Shown: positions 8,715 through 17,831, counted from the stretch's first letter. The stretch: 64,000 bases of DNA from Alkalihalobacterium sp048323755 (GCF_048323755.1 NZ_JBLWFS010000022.1:1-64000); one strand, 5' to 3'. The notes: generated by a model not told the origin, from the letters alone. Numbers and translations: made by a program.

Positions 8715-10082
8715 TTAGTATTTATCAATGATCTTGTCTGGGTTTAAAATGCATTTTGGATCTAATGCCTTTTTAATCGTAATCATGACGTCGTAAGCAG
8801 CACCGTGCTCAAGTCGTTGGTATTTCTTTTTGCCCATTCCCACGCCGTGTTCACCTGTACATGTACCTCCGCGAGATATCGCATAGTTTACGAGATGTTC
8901 AGTAAATGTTTCTGTAAGTTCCATTTCTTTTGGGTCGTTTTTATCGACCATTAAGAGGACATGGAAGTTACCGTCGCCGACGTGACCGACGATCCCACCT
9001 ACAAGGCCGAACTCGTCTAATGTTTTTCTAGCATTATTTATTGCTCCAGCTAGCTCGGATATCGGAAGGCAAACATCGGTTACTAACAATTTCTTGCCTG
9101 AAGCGCCGTGAATAAATGCATACGCTAGATGATGTCGCGCTTCCCATAATTGATACGCGGCTTTTGAGTCGTTTTCGAAAATGACTTCTTGGCAGCCTAT
9201 ATCATAGACAATTTCCTGTGTAAACTCTACATCTTGCGCAAGTCCCGCTTCGTTCCCGTGAAATTCTATGAAGAGGGTGGGGGCCTCAAGATAGTTCGTT
9301 TTACTATGCTGGTTTACTTGTTTCATCGAGTAACTGTCCACCAGTTCGCAACGTGCGATTGGAATACCAGCTTGCAGGATTTTTACGACAGCATCTACCG
9401 CTTGAGATACGGTTGGAAACACAGCTCTTGCAGCAGTGGTGAATTCTGGGATTCCATAAACTTGCAAGGTAATTTCCGTAAACAGACCGAGCGTTCCCTC
9501 GGAGCCTACGAATAAAGAATTCAGATGATAGCCTGAGCTAGATTTCACAGCTAAACTACCTGTTTGAATAATGGTACCGTCTGCCAGAACAACTTCTAGA
9601 TTTCGAACTTGATCACTCATCACACCATATCGAACCGAGGTCGTCCCACTTGCATTCGTGGCGATCATTCCTCCAATGGTCGCATCCGCTCCTGGGTCAA
9701 CAGGGAAGAATAATCCGTATTGCTTTAAGGCCTTATTTAATTGAGTGCGGGTAATGCCGGGTTGCACTTTTACAAGAAAGTCATTTTCGCGAATTTCAAT
9801 AATTTGGTTCATCAACGAGAAGTCAACGGTAATCCCACCTTGGTAGGGAATAACATGAGCTTCTAAACTAGAACCAAGACCAAACGGAATGACTGGAACT
9901 TCGTATTGACTCGCTAGCTTGTTAATTTCACTTACTTCTTCTTTACTTTTAGGGAAGACGACGACATAAGGTAAGGCTTCGGTATGGTGAGATTCGTCTT
10001 TTCCGTGATTTCGTAGAGTAGTTTCATTTGTTGAGACACGATCTTCAGATAGTAGTTCGACTAATGCAGTGATGTGATCCAT
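8715..10082 (-). CDS. FAD-linked oxidase, GlcD / D-lactate dehydrogenase type
   Basis: 455 residues. The N-terminal half is an FAD_binding_4 (PCMH) domain: VPVIPFGLGSSLEAHVIPYQ, PGADATIGGMIATNASGTTS and VRYGVMSDQVRNLEVVLADG. The C-terminal half is FAD-oxidase_C, ending GGTCTGEHGVGMGKKKY with conserved His residues. Family members oxidise D-2-hydroxy acids (glycolate, D-lactate, D-2-hydroxyglutarate). It is divergent from the FadR-type regulator and part of the hydroxy-acid locus with the TRAP transporter, so it probably oxidises the imported acid or an intermediate. AAGGGGG precedes the ATG. No GlcE/GlcF partners are nearby. Confidence 0.83.
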   Translation of the reverse strand: MDHITALVELLSEDRVSTNETTLRNHGKDESHHTEALPYVVVFPKSKEEVSEINKLASQYEVPVIPFGLGSSLEAHVIPYQGGITVDFSLMNQIIEIRENDFLVKVQPGITRTQLNKALKQYGLFFPVDPGADATIGGMIATNASGTTSVRYGVMSDQVRNLEVVLADGTIIQTGSLAVKSSSGYHLNSLFVGSEGTLGLFTEITLQVYGIPEFTTAARAVFPTVSQAVDAVVKILQAGIPIARCELVDSYSMKQVNQHSKTNYLEAPTLFIEFHGNEAGLAQDVEFTQEIVYDIGCQEVIFENDSKAAYQLWEARHHLAYAFIHGASGKKLLVTDVCLPISELAGAINNARKTLDEFGLVGGIVGHVGDGNFHVLLMVDKNDPKEMELTETFTEHLVNYAISRGGTCTGEHGVGMGKKKYQRLEHGAAYDVMITIKKALDPKCILNPDKIIDKY

Positions 10083-10200
10083 ATCTAATTCCCCCTTGAA
10101 GTAGCATACTAACTATTTTTCTATAAATGTTATCACAAGACAATTAAAATTTGTAAATAAGATTCCTGCATTTTACACAATTTCGACAAATTATAATTGA

Positions 10201-10258
10201 TTGACTATTTCGAATTGCCTATATATAATACTCTTAAGTTAACAGGTCTTATGAAGAC
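10201..10258 (+). promoter_or_regulatory. Sigma-A promoter with overlapping candidate operator
   Basis: TTGACT (10201-10206), a 17-base spacer and TATAAT (10224-10229) form a near-consensus promoter. Directly downstream, GTCTT-ATG-AAGAC (10246-10258) is a perfect dyad, placed where a repressor would block initiation. It is a plausible autoregulatory site for the FadR-type regulator that starts at 10276. No clear second copy was seen before the other genes of the locus. Confidence 0.6.
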
Positions 10259-10275
10259 TTAGAGAAGGTGAAAAT

Positions 10276-10968
10276 TTGAAAGTAAAACGTACTTCTTTAG
10301 TTGATGATGTTGTTTCTGCATTTATCCAGGATGTTGAAGAAGGTAAGTATGAAAGTAGTAAAAAATTACCTTCACAAAAAGATTTAGCTGAGTATTATCA
10401 AGTGAGTTTAATTGTTTTACGAGAAGCGCTTTCGAAATTATCTGCGATTGGATTGGTAAGCTTTCATCAAGGAAAAGGCACTTATCTAAATAAAGAGGGA
10501 AGATCGTCCACTTCTTCTGACTTTTCATCGTTAATTTTCCATGATGTTCAAAATTTGAGATCTATCATTGAAGCTCGACAGCTCATTGAAAAGGAAACAA
10601 GCTATTTAGCAGCCAAACGAAGAACGAGTGAAGATTTGATGGAGATCGAAAAAGCGATTAATGGCATGAGAGAAAACTTCGATCAGATGGAAATGTTTGC
10701 GAAATGGGATTTAGAGTTTCATATTGCGGTAGCCAAAGCTTCTAAAAATCCAGTTATGCAAAGAGTGATTACCCTCATGATTGAAAGCTATCGAAAGCAA
10801 GTACATAAATTTTTTAGTATTCCAGATGTCGTCGAACGAGTTTTTAGAGAGCATGAGCTAATTTATGAGCATATTCGAGATGGGAAGGCGAAAGAAGCGT
10901 CAAGAGTCATGTATTCACATTTTGAATTACCGGAACGAGTATTTTCTTTAATGCTAGAAGAGAAGTGA
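10276..10968 (+). CDS. GntR-family transcriptional regulator, FadR subfamily
   Basis: 230 residues. The N-terminal winged helix (about 1-70) contains KLPSQKDLAEYYQVSLIVLREALSKL and GLVSFHQGKGTYL. The C-terminal all-helical FCD domain (about 90-220) carries the usual metal/ligand pattern (D...H in KWDLEFHIAVAKASKNPVM, later H in REHELIYEHI). FCD regulators sense small organic acids such as lactate, pyruvate or hexuronates. It lies between the GlcD-type oxidase and the dehydrogenase/TRAP operon and probably controls both. TTG start with AGAAGGTGA upstream. Confidence 0.85.
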   Translation: MKVKRTSLVDDVVSAFIQDVEEGKYESSKKLPSQKDLAEYYQVSLIVLREALSKLSAIGLVSFHQGKGTYLNKEGRSSTSSDFSSLIFHDVQNLRSIIEARQLIEKETSYLAAKRRTSEDLMEIEKAINGMRENFDQMEMFAKWDLEFHIAVAKASKNPVMQRVITLMIESYRKQVHKFFSIPDVVERVFREHELIYEHIRDGKAKEASRVMYSHFELPERVFSLMLEEK

Positions 10969-11112
10969 TTTGAACTTAGACCGTATTGAAAGCGCTCCTT
11001 TGTTTGTTAGATTTTATAACAAGCCATCTCATGTTTTCCTGCTATCTTGTGAGTTATAGCCTAGCGAGATGTGGTAGTTTTATAGATTACGAAGAGAAGA
11101 GGTAGATAGAAA

Positions 11113-12207
11113 ATGACCACCCTACATAAGATTGCGGTTTTACCAGGAGATGGAATTGGTCCCGAAGTTGTCCGTGAAGCTATGAAGGTGTTAGAACTAT
11201 TGAAAGAATTAGATCCGTCATTACATATCGATTTTGAAACCTTTGATTGGAACAGTGATTATTACCTTGAAAACGGCAGGATTATGCCAGAGGATGGCCT
11301 AGAAATATTAAAGCAGTATGACGCAATTTTATTTGGAGCGATTGGGGATGCACGTGTTCCAGATGAAGTGACGATTTGGCAACTGATCATGCCGATTCGC
11401 AAACAACTGCAACAATATATCAATTTCCGTCCTGTAAAACTATTGAAAGGTGTTCCTTCGCCGTTAGCAAACGAAAAAGATATTGATTTTGTTATCATTC
11501 GGGAAAATGCAGAAGGTGAATACTCCAATAGTGGCGGAAGACTGTATACCGGATTAGATCAAGAAATAGCCGTTCAAAATACGATCATTACGAGGGCTGG
11601 TACGAAAAAAGTGGCTGAATTTACGTTTGAATATGCGAAAAAGCATGGGAAACAATCAGTGACAAGTGCAACAAAATCGAATGCAATCCTTCATTCGATG
11701 GTGCTTTGGGATGAGGTCGTCAAAGAAGTAAGTAGGAACTATCCTTCCATTCATACGGATCACTATTTCATTGATGCCCTTGTTGCTTATTTTGTATCGA
11801 GACCACAAGATTTCGATGTCGTCGTAGCGTCCAATCTATTCGGTGATATTTTAAGTGATTTAGGATCTGCGGTCGTAGGGGGACTCGGTCTTTCACCATC
11901 AGCTAACTTAAATCCTGAACGAGACTTTCCTTCCATGTTTGAGCCGGTGCATGGCTCAGCACCTGACATTGCGGGTCAAGGAATTGCCAATCCGATCGCG
12001 CAAATCTGGTCAGCTGCTTTGATGCTTGAACATTTAGGAAGAGCGGACCTGGCAGATGTGATTGTTCATTCCATTGAGCAGGTATTACTAGACAATCAAG
12101 TTCGTACTCCAGACCTCGGTGGGAGCTCCACAACTAGTGAAATGGGGACTGCAATTTGTGAATCGATTAAAAAACAGATTCAAGAAAGGCAGGTTAATCA
12201 CTCATGA
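11113..12207 (+). CDS. Tartrate/D-malate dehydrogenase-like (isopropylmalate dehydrogenase family)
   Basis: 364 residues of the beta-decarboxylating dehydrogenase fold. It opens IAVLPGDGIGPEVVREA, has the substrate-loop motif RENAEGEYSNSGGR near residue 131 (RENSEGEYS type of TtuC/DmlA rather than the LeuB pattern), and DALVAYFVSRPQDFDVVVASNLFGDILSD for metal and NAD contacts. It ends FEPVHGSAPDIAGQGIANPI. Known relatives oxidise and decarboxylate D-malate, tartrate or 3-substituted malates with NAD. It is first in an operon and overlaps the next gene by ATGA. The exact substrate cannot be told from sequence. Confidence 0.82.
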   Translation: MTTLHKIAVLPGDGIGPEVVREAMKVLELLKELDPSLHIDFETFDWNSDYYLENGRIMPEDGLEILKQYDAILFGAIGDARVPDEVTIWQLIMPIRKQLQQYINFRPVKLLKGVPSPLANEKDIDFVIIRENAEGEYSNSGGRLYTGLDQEIAVQNTIITRAGTKKVAEFTFEYAKKHGKQSVTSATKSNAILHSMVLWDEVVKEVSRNYPSIHTDHYFIDALVAYFVSRPQDFDVVVASNLFGDILSDLGSAVVGGLGLSPSANLNPERDFPSMFEPVHGSAPDIAGQGIANPIAQIWSAALMLEHLGRADLADVIVHSIEQVLLDNQVRTPDLGGSSTTSEMGTAICESIKKQIQERQVNHS

Positions 12208-12944
12208 GACTACGAGATGAAGTGTTTGTCATTACCGGTGCACAAGGTGGAATGGGAAAGGAGACGGTCAAACGATTTTTAGAGGAAGGCGCTTATGTCG
12301 CTGCTGTTGATTTAAATATTGACCACTCCTTAAAAAATGATCGTCTGCTACCGATTTCTGCTGATCTGACAAATGAAGAAGATGTGAAGAGAGTCTTTTC
12401 TGAAACTTATCAAGTGTTCGGGAAAATTACTGGGCTTTTAAATATAGCTGGGGTTGCTCAATCCGCTACGCCAATTGAAGAAGTAAGCTTAGATGACTGG
12501 AAAAAGATTATGGACGTGAATACAACAGCTGTATTTCTAACTTGCCGTGAAGTCACTCCTTACTTAAAAAAAGAAAGTGATGGAGTAATTGTGAATGTCG
12601 CTTCGATTTCTATGGTTCGACCGCGTCCCGGTTTAAATGCTTACATCGCTTCAAAAGGGGCAACTGTATCATTGTCTCAGGCGCTAGCGATTGAATTAGC
12701 GGAATATGGCATTCGTGTCAATGTGGTTAATCCGGGACCAGCGGATACGCAAATGTTAGGTCAGTTCTCATCGAAAGAAATGGATATTGAAACGACGAAG
12801 GAAACGATATTTAAAAAGAGTGTTCCTTTAGGAAAATTAATTCAACCGATTGATATCGCCAATTCATTGGTTTATCTCAGTTCAAAGGAATCTGCGATTG
12901 TGACCGGCGCTGTATTAAATGTAGATGGGGGAAGGGGGATTTAA
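12204..12944 (+). CDS. SDR-family NAD(P)-dependent oxidoreductase
   Basis: 246 residues of classical SDR layout: dinucleotide loop ITGAQGGMGKETV, NIAG (LLNIAGVAQS), catalytic Ser in VASISMV and Y-x-x-x-K in YIASKG, ending VTGAVLNVDGG. It probably oxidises an alcohol or reduces a keto intermediate of the pathway. The start overlaps the preceding stop (ATGA), and the stop overlaps the following aldehyde dehydrogenase start, showing translational coupling. Confidence 0.85.
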   Translation: MRLRDEVFVITGAQGGMGKETVKRFLEEGAYVAAVDLNIDHSLKNDRLLPISADLTNEEDVKRVFSETYQVFGKITGLLNIAGVAQSATPIEEVSLDDWKKIMDVNTTAVFLTCREVTPYLKKESDGVIVNVASISMVRPRPGLNAYIASKGATVSLSQALAIELAEYGIRVNVVNPGPADTQMLGQFSSKEMDIETTKETIFKKSVPLGKLIQPIDIANSLVYLSSKESAIVTGAVLNVDGGRGI

Positions 12945-14410
12945 TGATGAGTAACTCAACAACGAAAGTTCAAGGGTGTTATATCAACGGCGAATGGACC
13001 GTCCCTGATCCATCAAGACTCATTGAAGTGAAAAATCCCGCGAATGGAAACGTGATTGCGGTCGTTCCAAGAGGAGATCAAGAGGACGTGAACCTCGCTG
13101 TAAATGCAGCGAAAGAAGCCTTTCGTTCCAAAGAGTGGAAAGCGTTAGAACCTCAGCAGAGAGGCAGACTTCTTTTTAAAGCAGCGGAGATCATCCGTGA
13201 AAACAAAGAGGAACTTGCGAAAATCGAAACATTGGATGTCGGTAAACCGTTAAAACAATCCGAAGTCGATGTGGAAGTGGCCGCTCGTTATTTTGATTTT
13301 TATGCAGGTATTGCTGATAAAATCATGGGAGAAACGATCCCGGTACAAGAGGGGATCATTAATTATACCGTTCGTGAGCCGATTGGCATTGTAGGACATG
13401 TAATTCCATGGAACTACCCATTACAAATTGGTGCAAGAAGCATTGCGGTCTCACTGGCAACAGGTAATGCAGCGGTATTAAAGCCTGCCGAGGACACTCC
13501 TTTAAGTATCCTGAAGTTGGTTGAACTGCTTGAGCCATTAGGGTTTCCTAAAGGAATTATAAATGTTGTGACAGGATACGGTCATGAAGCCGGTGCTGCA
13601 CTGTCAGGGCATCCAGACATTAATCACATTACGTTTACAGGTTCGGTTGAAACAGGAAAAAGAGTCATGGAAAGTGCAGCACAAAATATTGTTCCTGTAA
13701 CACTTGAACTTGGTGGAAAATCGCCAAATATCGTATTTGATGACTGCAACGTTGAAAATACGCTCGATTGGGTTCTTCGTTCCATAGTTCAAAATTCAGG
13801 GCAAACGTGTTCAGCCGGGTCTCGTCTAGTGATACAGGAGACCATCAAAGATTCGTTTGTGAAACAGCTTGCTGAAGCGATGGAAAAGCTGACAATCGGT
13901 GCAGGAATAGACAATCCTGACCTTGGTCCTGTTCTATCGAAAAAACAATTTGAGCATATTCAACGATTTTTAACATTAGCAAAAGAAGATCGTATCCCAG
14001 TCGCGACTGGAGGAAACTGGGTGACCGTCGATGGCTGCGAAGAAGGTTACTTTTTACAGCCGACGATATTAAATGACGTGCCACCCGAGCATTTGCTTGC
14101 CCAAGAAGAAATCTTTGGTCCTGTATTAACTGTAAGCACGTTTCGTACAGAGGAAGAAGCCGTTCAAATCGCGAACGGGACTCCATATGGACTGGTTGCA
14201 GGGGTGTGGACTGAAGATGTTGGCAGAGCTCATCGGGTTGCGAACCAATTGGAGTGTGGTCAAGTCTTCATAAACCACTACGGTGCTGGTGGTGGAGTGG
14301 CTCAACCATTTGGTGGGCATAAAAAAAGTGGGTTTGGACGAGAGAAAGGTTTAGAAGCGATCCAAAACTATACCCAATTAAAAAACGTAGCTCTACGTTA
14401 TTCATTCTAG
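12944..14410 (+). CDS. NAD-dependent aldehyde dehydrogenase
   Basis: 488 residues, normal for the betaine-aldehyde/phenylacetaldehyde-type ALDH group. Visible motifs are IGIVGHVIPWNYPLQ, GNAAVLKPAEDTP, ITFTGSVETGKRV, VTLELGGKSPNIV with the general-base Glu, and NSGQTCSAGSR with catalytic Cys near 289. It oxidises an aldehyde to an acid; in this operon it probably handles the product of the SDR. Two adjacent ATGs (12944 and 12947) could start it, and the second sits better behind the GGGGGA. Confidence 0.87.
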   Translation: MMSNSTTKVQGCYINGEWTVPDPSRLIEVKNPANGNVIAVVPRGDQEDVNLAVNAAKEAFRSKEWKALEPQQRGRLLFKAAEIIRENKEELAKIETLDVGKPLKQSEVDVEVAARYFDFYAGIADKIMGETIPVQEGIINYTVREPIGIVGHVIPWNYPLQIGARSIAVSLATGNAAVLKPAEDTPLSILKLVELLEPLGFPKGIINVVTGYGHEAGAALSGHPDINHITFTGSVETGKRVMESAAQNIVPVTLELGGKSPNIVFDDCNVENTLDWVLRSIVQNSGQTCSAGSRLVIQETIKDSFVKQLAEAMEKLTIGAGIDNPDLGPVLSKKQFEHIQRFLTLAKEDRIPVATGGNWVTVDGCEEGYFLQPTILNDVPPEHLLAQEEIFGPVLTVSTFRTEEEAVQIANGTPYGLVAGVWTEDVGRAHRVANQLECGQVFINHYGAGGGVAQPFGGHKKSGFGREKGLEAIQNYTQLKNVALRYSF

Positions 14411-14483
14411 GTTTTAATCTTGTTGTCTATCATAACAGCAAAATTAAAATAGATAAAAACAAAGACATTAGGGGGAATTTAGT

Positions 14484-15518
14484 ATGAAAAGGTGGCCTTT
14501 TTTAACAGCTGCTGTATTAGCAACAACGATGTTATTAGGAGCTTGTGGAGGTTCTCAGACATCAACAGAAAGTGAAACTGGTGGAGATACAGAAGAACCA
14601 GCAGCTTCGACAGGGGAAACATTTGTATTACAAGCAGGACATTCTTTACCAGAGGATCATCCTTATGAGTTAGGACTTCAAGAGATGGCAAAGAACATTG
14701 CAGAACGTACGAATGGTCAAGTGACAATTGAAACGTTCCCGAACAGCCAAATTGGTGCAGAAAGAGAGTTAACAGAAGCTCTTACGCTTGGAACGGTTGA
14801 TTTAGTTGTTACATCAACTGCTCCTGTCTCTAACTTTGTACCAGAACTTGAAGTATTAGATTTACCATTCTTATTCAACGATCGTGATGCTGCTGTAGCG
14901 GTACTTGAAGGTGAGATCGGACAAGAAATTTTTGCTAGCTTTGAACAATATGGAATTGTCCCGCTTTCTTGGGGTGAAAATGGTTTCCGACATGTAACGA
15001 ATGGCTTAAGACCAATTACAGAGCCTGCTGATTTAAAAGGATTAAGTATTCGTACACAAGAAAACCCTGTACATCGCGCGGCATTTGAAGCTCTAGGGGC
15101 ACAACCGTCTCCAATGGCTTGGACAGAAGCATTAACTGCTTTACAACAAAAAGTAGTTGACGCACAAGAAAACCCAGCGATCGTTGCGGATCAATTCAAT
15201 TTATTTGAAGCGAACCAAAAATACATGACATTAACAGGACATGTTTACTCAGCGGCATTATTTTTATTAAGCCAAGAAACGTACGATAAACTTCCTGAAG
15301 ATTTACGTGCGATTGTTGTTGAAGAAGGGCAAAAAGCTGGTGAGTTTCAACGTAATTTAATTATCGAAATGGAACAAGAATCTTTACAAAACTTAAAAGA
15401 ACAAGGAATGGAAATTATTGAAGATGTAGATGTAGATCCTTTCCGTGAAGGAATCGTATCCGTCTATGAAAACTTCTCTAACCAAGACTTGCTTCAACGT
15501 ATCTTAGACGCACAATAA
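14484..15518 (+). CDS. dctP: TRAP transporter solute-binding lipoprotein (DctP family)
   Basis: 344 residues. It is a lipoprotein with lipobox LLGAC (Cys 21) followed by a Ser/Thr/Glu-rich linker. The DctP fold is recognisable from AGHSLPEDHPYELGL, IETFPNSQIGAERELTEAL, VLDLPFLFNDRDAA, the arginine region FRHVTNGLRPITEPADLKG, and IRTQENPVHRAAFEALGAQ with ALQQKVVDAQENP. These proteins capture carboxylates outside the membrane. It follows the ALDH by about 70 bases and precedes the two membrane subunits across a hairpin. Confidence 0.88.
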   Translation: MKRWPFLTAAVLATTMLLGACGGSQTSTESETGGDTEEPAASTGETFVLQAGHSLPEDHPYELGLQEMAKNIAERTNGQVTIETFPNSQIGAERELTEALTLGTVDLVVTSTAPVSNFVPELEVLDLPFLFNDRDAAVAVLEGEIGQEIFASFEQYGIVPLSWGENGFRHVTNGLRPITEPADLKGLSIRTQENPVHRAAFEALGAQPSPMAWTEALTALQQKVVDAQENPAIVADQFNLFEANQKYMTLTGHVYSAALFLLSQETYDKLPEDLRAIVVEEGQKAGEFQRNLIIEMEQESLQNLKEQGMEIIEDVDVDPFREGIVSVYENFSNQDLLQRILDAQ

Positions 15519-15540
15519 GTTTCATAGTTAGTGATTAGGA

Positions 15541-15573
15541 AAAACGGGAAGTCTCTTTCTTCCCGTTTTTTTA
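15541..15573 (+). terminator. Hairpin terminator between dctP and dctQM
   Basis: AAAAACGGGAAG pairs with CTTCCCGTTTTTTT. A partial terminator here would make more binding protein than membrane subunits; the downstream genes run the same way with no strong new promoter seen. Confidence 0.8.
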
Positions 15574-15668
15574 TAGAATATCGTATTAAACTTTAGCCCC
15601 AATGAAGCTACTTCTATGCTGGGCCATTATTAAAAAGGCTTTTATGCTTATTTAAAGGTGGGAGACAA

Positions 15669-16139
15669 ATGAGAAAAGTAGTAAATTCAATCAATCTAAC
15701 CGTAAATTATCTCCTCATAGCCATATTTATCGTTTTAATCGTAGCAGTATTTTGCCAAGTACTCTTTCGATTTGTAATCAACCAACCATTGGCTTGGACA
15801 GAAGAGCTTTCTCGTTATTCATTGGTATGGGTTACGTTTTTAGGAGCCGCACATGCGATGGCTACCAAATCGCATATTGGAATGTCAGCTCTGGTCGACA
15901 AATCACCACTATTGTTACGCCGTTTTTTTATCATTATAGCCGCACTCGTTAGTTTAGGGTTCTTCTTTATTATGATACAACAAGGGTTCAATCTAGTCGG
16001 ACGTTCAATGACTCAATTATCTGCCGTTTTACGAATTCCGATGGGGTATGTGTACTTGGTCATTCCGATTAGTGGGATTTTGCTCACGATTAATCTATTA
16101 GATGTCACGTGGCAAGAGTTAAGGAAAGGAGAGGAATAG
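15669..16139 (+). CDS. dctQ: TRAP transporter small permease (DctQ)
   Basis: 156 residues with four membrane helices. It carries the DctQ signature FRFVINQPLAWTEELSRYSLVWVTFLGAA and a following HIGMSALVDKSP region. It joins the large permease and the binding protein in a sodium-coupled TRAP importer. GGTGGGAG lies before the ATG, and the stop is two bases before the DctM start. Confidence 0.87.
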   Translation: MRKVVNSINLTVNYLLIAIFIVLIVAVFCQVLFRFVINQPLAWTEELSRYSLVWVTFLGAAHAMATKSHIGMSALVDKSPLLLRRFFIIIAALVSLGFFFIMIQQGFNLVGRSMTQLSAVLRIPMGYVYLVIPISGILLTINLLDVTWQELRKGEE

Positions 16140-16141
16140 GT

Positions 16142-17407
16142 ATGGAAATGTTAGTTTTTGCATTATTAATTCTATTATTTATTATTAATGTTCCCATCGC
16201 AATTGCGCTAGCGATGTCAGCTGCTCTTATTTTTATTATTCAAGATTCCGTTCCTTTACTTTCCATTATGCAACGAATGTTCAGTTCTGTTGACTCGTTC
16301 CCGCTTCTTGCCATACCTTTCTTTATTCTAGCAGGGAAGCTGATGGAGAGCGGTGGAATGTCCAAACGGCTGATCCACCTTGCCAACGTCATCTTTGGAC
16401 GAATGCGTGGGGGGCTTGCGGTTGTATCAATCATTGCTTGTGCTTTCTTTGCTGCACTATCAGGGTCAGCGGCAGCGACGACAGCTGCGATTGGGTCGAT
16501 CTTAATTCCAGCGATGGTGAAAAAAGGCTATGACCGAAATTTTTCAGCAGCCGTTCAAGCAACAGGGGGTACGATTGGAATCGTTATTCCTCCAAGTGTT
16601 CCGATTATCCTATTTGGTGTAGCAGCAGGTGCGTCCATTAGTGACTTATTTATTGCGGGTATTATTCCTGGACTATTTATCGTCGTGTCGTTGACGATCC
16701 TTGTCTATGTCATTTCGATTATCAAAGGGTATGGCGGGGGAGAAAAATACAACTTTAAAGAGTTTTTACTTGCATTAAAAGATGCTTCGCTTGCTTTATT
16801 AATGCCTGTTATCATTTTAGGCGGTATTTACGGCGGGATTTTTACACCAACTGAAGCAGCTCTCGTTGCCGTTGTTTATGGTTTCATTGTTGGTTTTATT
16901 ATTTATCGCGAAATTAAGATAAAAGATTTGTATCATATTTTTACTTCTTCGATCCAAATTACGTCAGTCATTATGTTTATTATTGTCGGGGCTTCGGTTT
17001 TCGGATCGTATTTAACACGTGAAAAGATACCCGCTCAAATTACAGAGTTTATGCTAGGAATATCGGATAACTGGATTGTGACGTTACTACTGATTAATCT
17101 ACTGCTATTATTTGTTGGAATTTTTCTAGAGACGGCAGCAGCAATTATCATTCTAACTCCAATTCTAGCACCAGTCGCTCAAGCTTTAGGGATGGATATG
17201 GTTCATTTTGGAATTATTATGATTGTAAACTTAGCGATCGGCTTTATTACGCCACCGGTGGGAATTAACCTCTTCGTCGCTTCGAATATAGCAGGAACCA
17301 AGTTTGAAAGTCTAATAAAAGCGATAGTTCCTTTTATCTTGGTTATGATTGTGTGTGTGCTTATTATCACATTCATTCCTGCATTGAGCTTGTACTTAGT
17401 GAGATAA
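16142..17407 (+). CDS. dctM: TRAP transporter large permease (DctM)
   Basis: About 421 residues and 11-12 membrane helices. Family signatures include FFILAGKLMESGGMSKRLI, FFAALSGSAAATTAAIGSI, GGTIGIVIPPSVPIILFGV, GGIYGGIFTPTEAA and a C-terminal GFITPPVGINLFVAS. It is the ion-coupled transport subunit of DctPQM. Start at 16142, with AAAGGAGAGG ahead; a longer in-frame start would overlap dctQ. It is the last gene of the operon, followed by a terminator. Confidence 0.88.
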   Translation: MEMLVFALLILLFIINVPIAIALAMSAALIFIIQDSVPLLSIMQRMFSSVDSFPLLAIPFFILAGKLMESGGMSKRLIHLANVIFGRMRGGLAVVSIIACAFFAALSGSAAATTAAIGSILIPAMVKKGYDRNFSAAVQATGGTIGIVIPPSVPIILFGVAAGASISDLFIAGIIPGLFIVVSLTILVYVISIIKGYGGGEKYNFKEFLLALKDASLALLMPVIILGGIYGGIFTPTEAALVAVVYGFIVGFIIYREIKIKDLYHIFTSSIQITSVIMFIIVGASVFGSYLTREKIPAQITEFMLGISDNWIVTLLLINLLLLFVGIFLETAAAIIILTPILAPVAQALGMDMVHFGIIMIVNLAIGFITPPVGINLFVASNIAGTKFESLIKAIVPFILVMIVCVLIITFIPALSLYLVR

Positions 17408-17428
17408 TAGAATTGTTTGTATGCGTAG

Positions 17429-17466
17429 AAGCAGAACTCGTTGGAGAAGGGTTCTGCTTTTTGGTT
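17429..17466 (+). terminator. Intrinsic terminator after the TRAP operon
   Basis: AAGCAGAAC pairs with GTTCTGCTT, followed by TTTGG and more T residues. Confidence 0.8.
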
Positions 17467-17530
17467 TTTCTGTTACGGATTTAATTAGGCTACGATTATT
17501 CTAAGAAATTTGTAGGCTTGGATTGTATAA

Positions 17531-17645
17531 AATTCGGACGCTCAAACTAGAGTTACGCTATTTCTAGGAAATTCGGATGCTTGTCTAGAGTTACGCTATT
17601 TCTATGAAAAACGGACCCTTGACCTGAGCTAAGCTATATTTACAA
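17531..17645. repeat. Tandem repeat, about 39-bp period, three units
   Basis: Units begin ATTCGGACGCT, ATTCGGATGCT and AACGGACCCTT. Units 1 and 2 share TAGAGTTACGCTATTTCTA; unit 3 is diverged (GAGCTAAGCTATATTT). It abuts dispersed element copy B and holds no gene. Confidence 0.7.
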
Positions 17646-17649
17646 TATT

Positions 17650-17831
17650 GTGGACTTGAGAGGCCCTTATTTTCTTAAAATCGACTCTATTTCAGCTATT
17701 AGGGCACTGAGAGGACCTTATTTGATATAAATCTAGTGTCATGGACGCATTTTTTGTGAAATAAGGCCTTCTGAGTACCCTAAACTGAAGAAAACAGGGG
17801 TTTTGACACAAATAAGGTCCCCTGAGTCCGC
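17650..17831. repeat. Dispersed inverted-repeat element, copy B
   Basis: Best-preserved copy of the family. Forward half-sites are GACTTGAGAGGCCCTTATTT (from 17653) and GCACTGAGAGGACCTTATTT (from 17704). Inverted half-sites are AAATAAGGCCTTCTGAGTAC (from about 17758) and AAATAAGGTCCCCTGAGTCC (from about 17810). Half-sites are spaced about 50 bases, so the transcript could fold as two nested stems. No reading frame is conserved across copies. Confidence 0.8.

Noticed and set aside
10986..10999. Partial cre-like TGAAAGCGCTCCTT before the tartrate dehydrogenase gene
   Set aside because: Lacks the terminal CA and symmetry, so it is not scored as a site.
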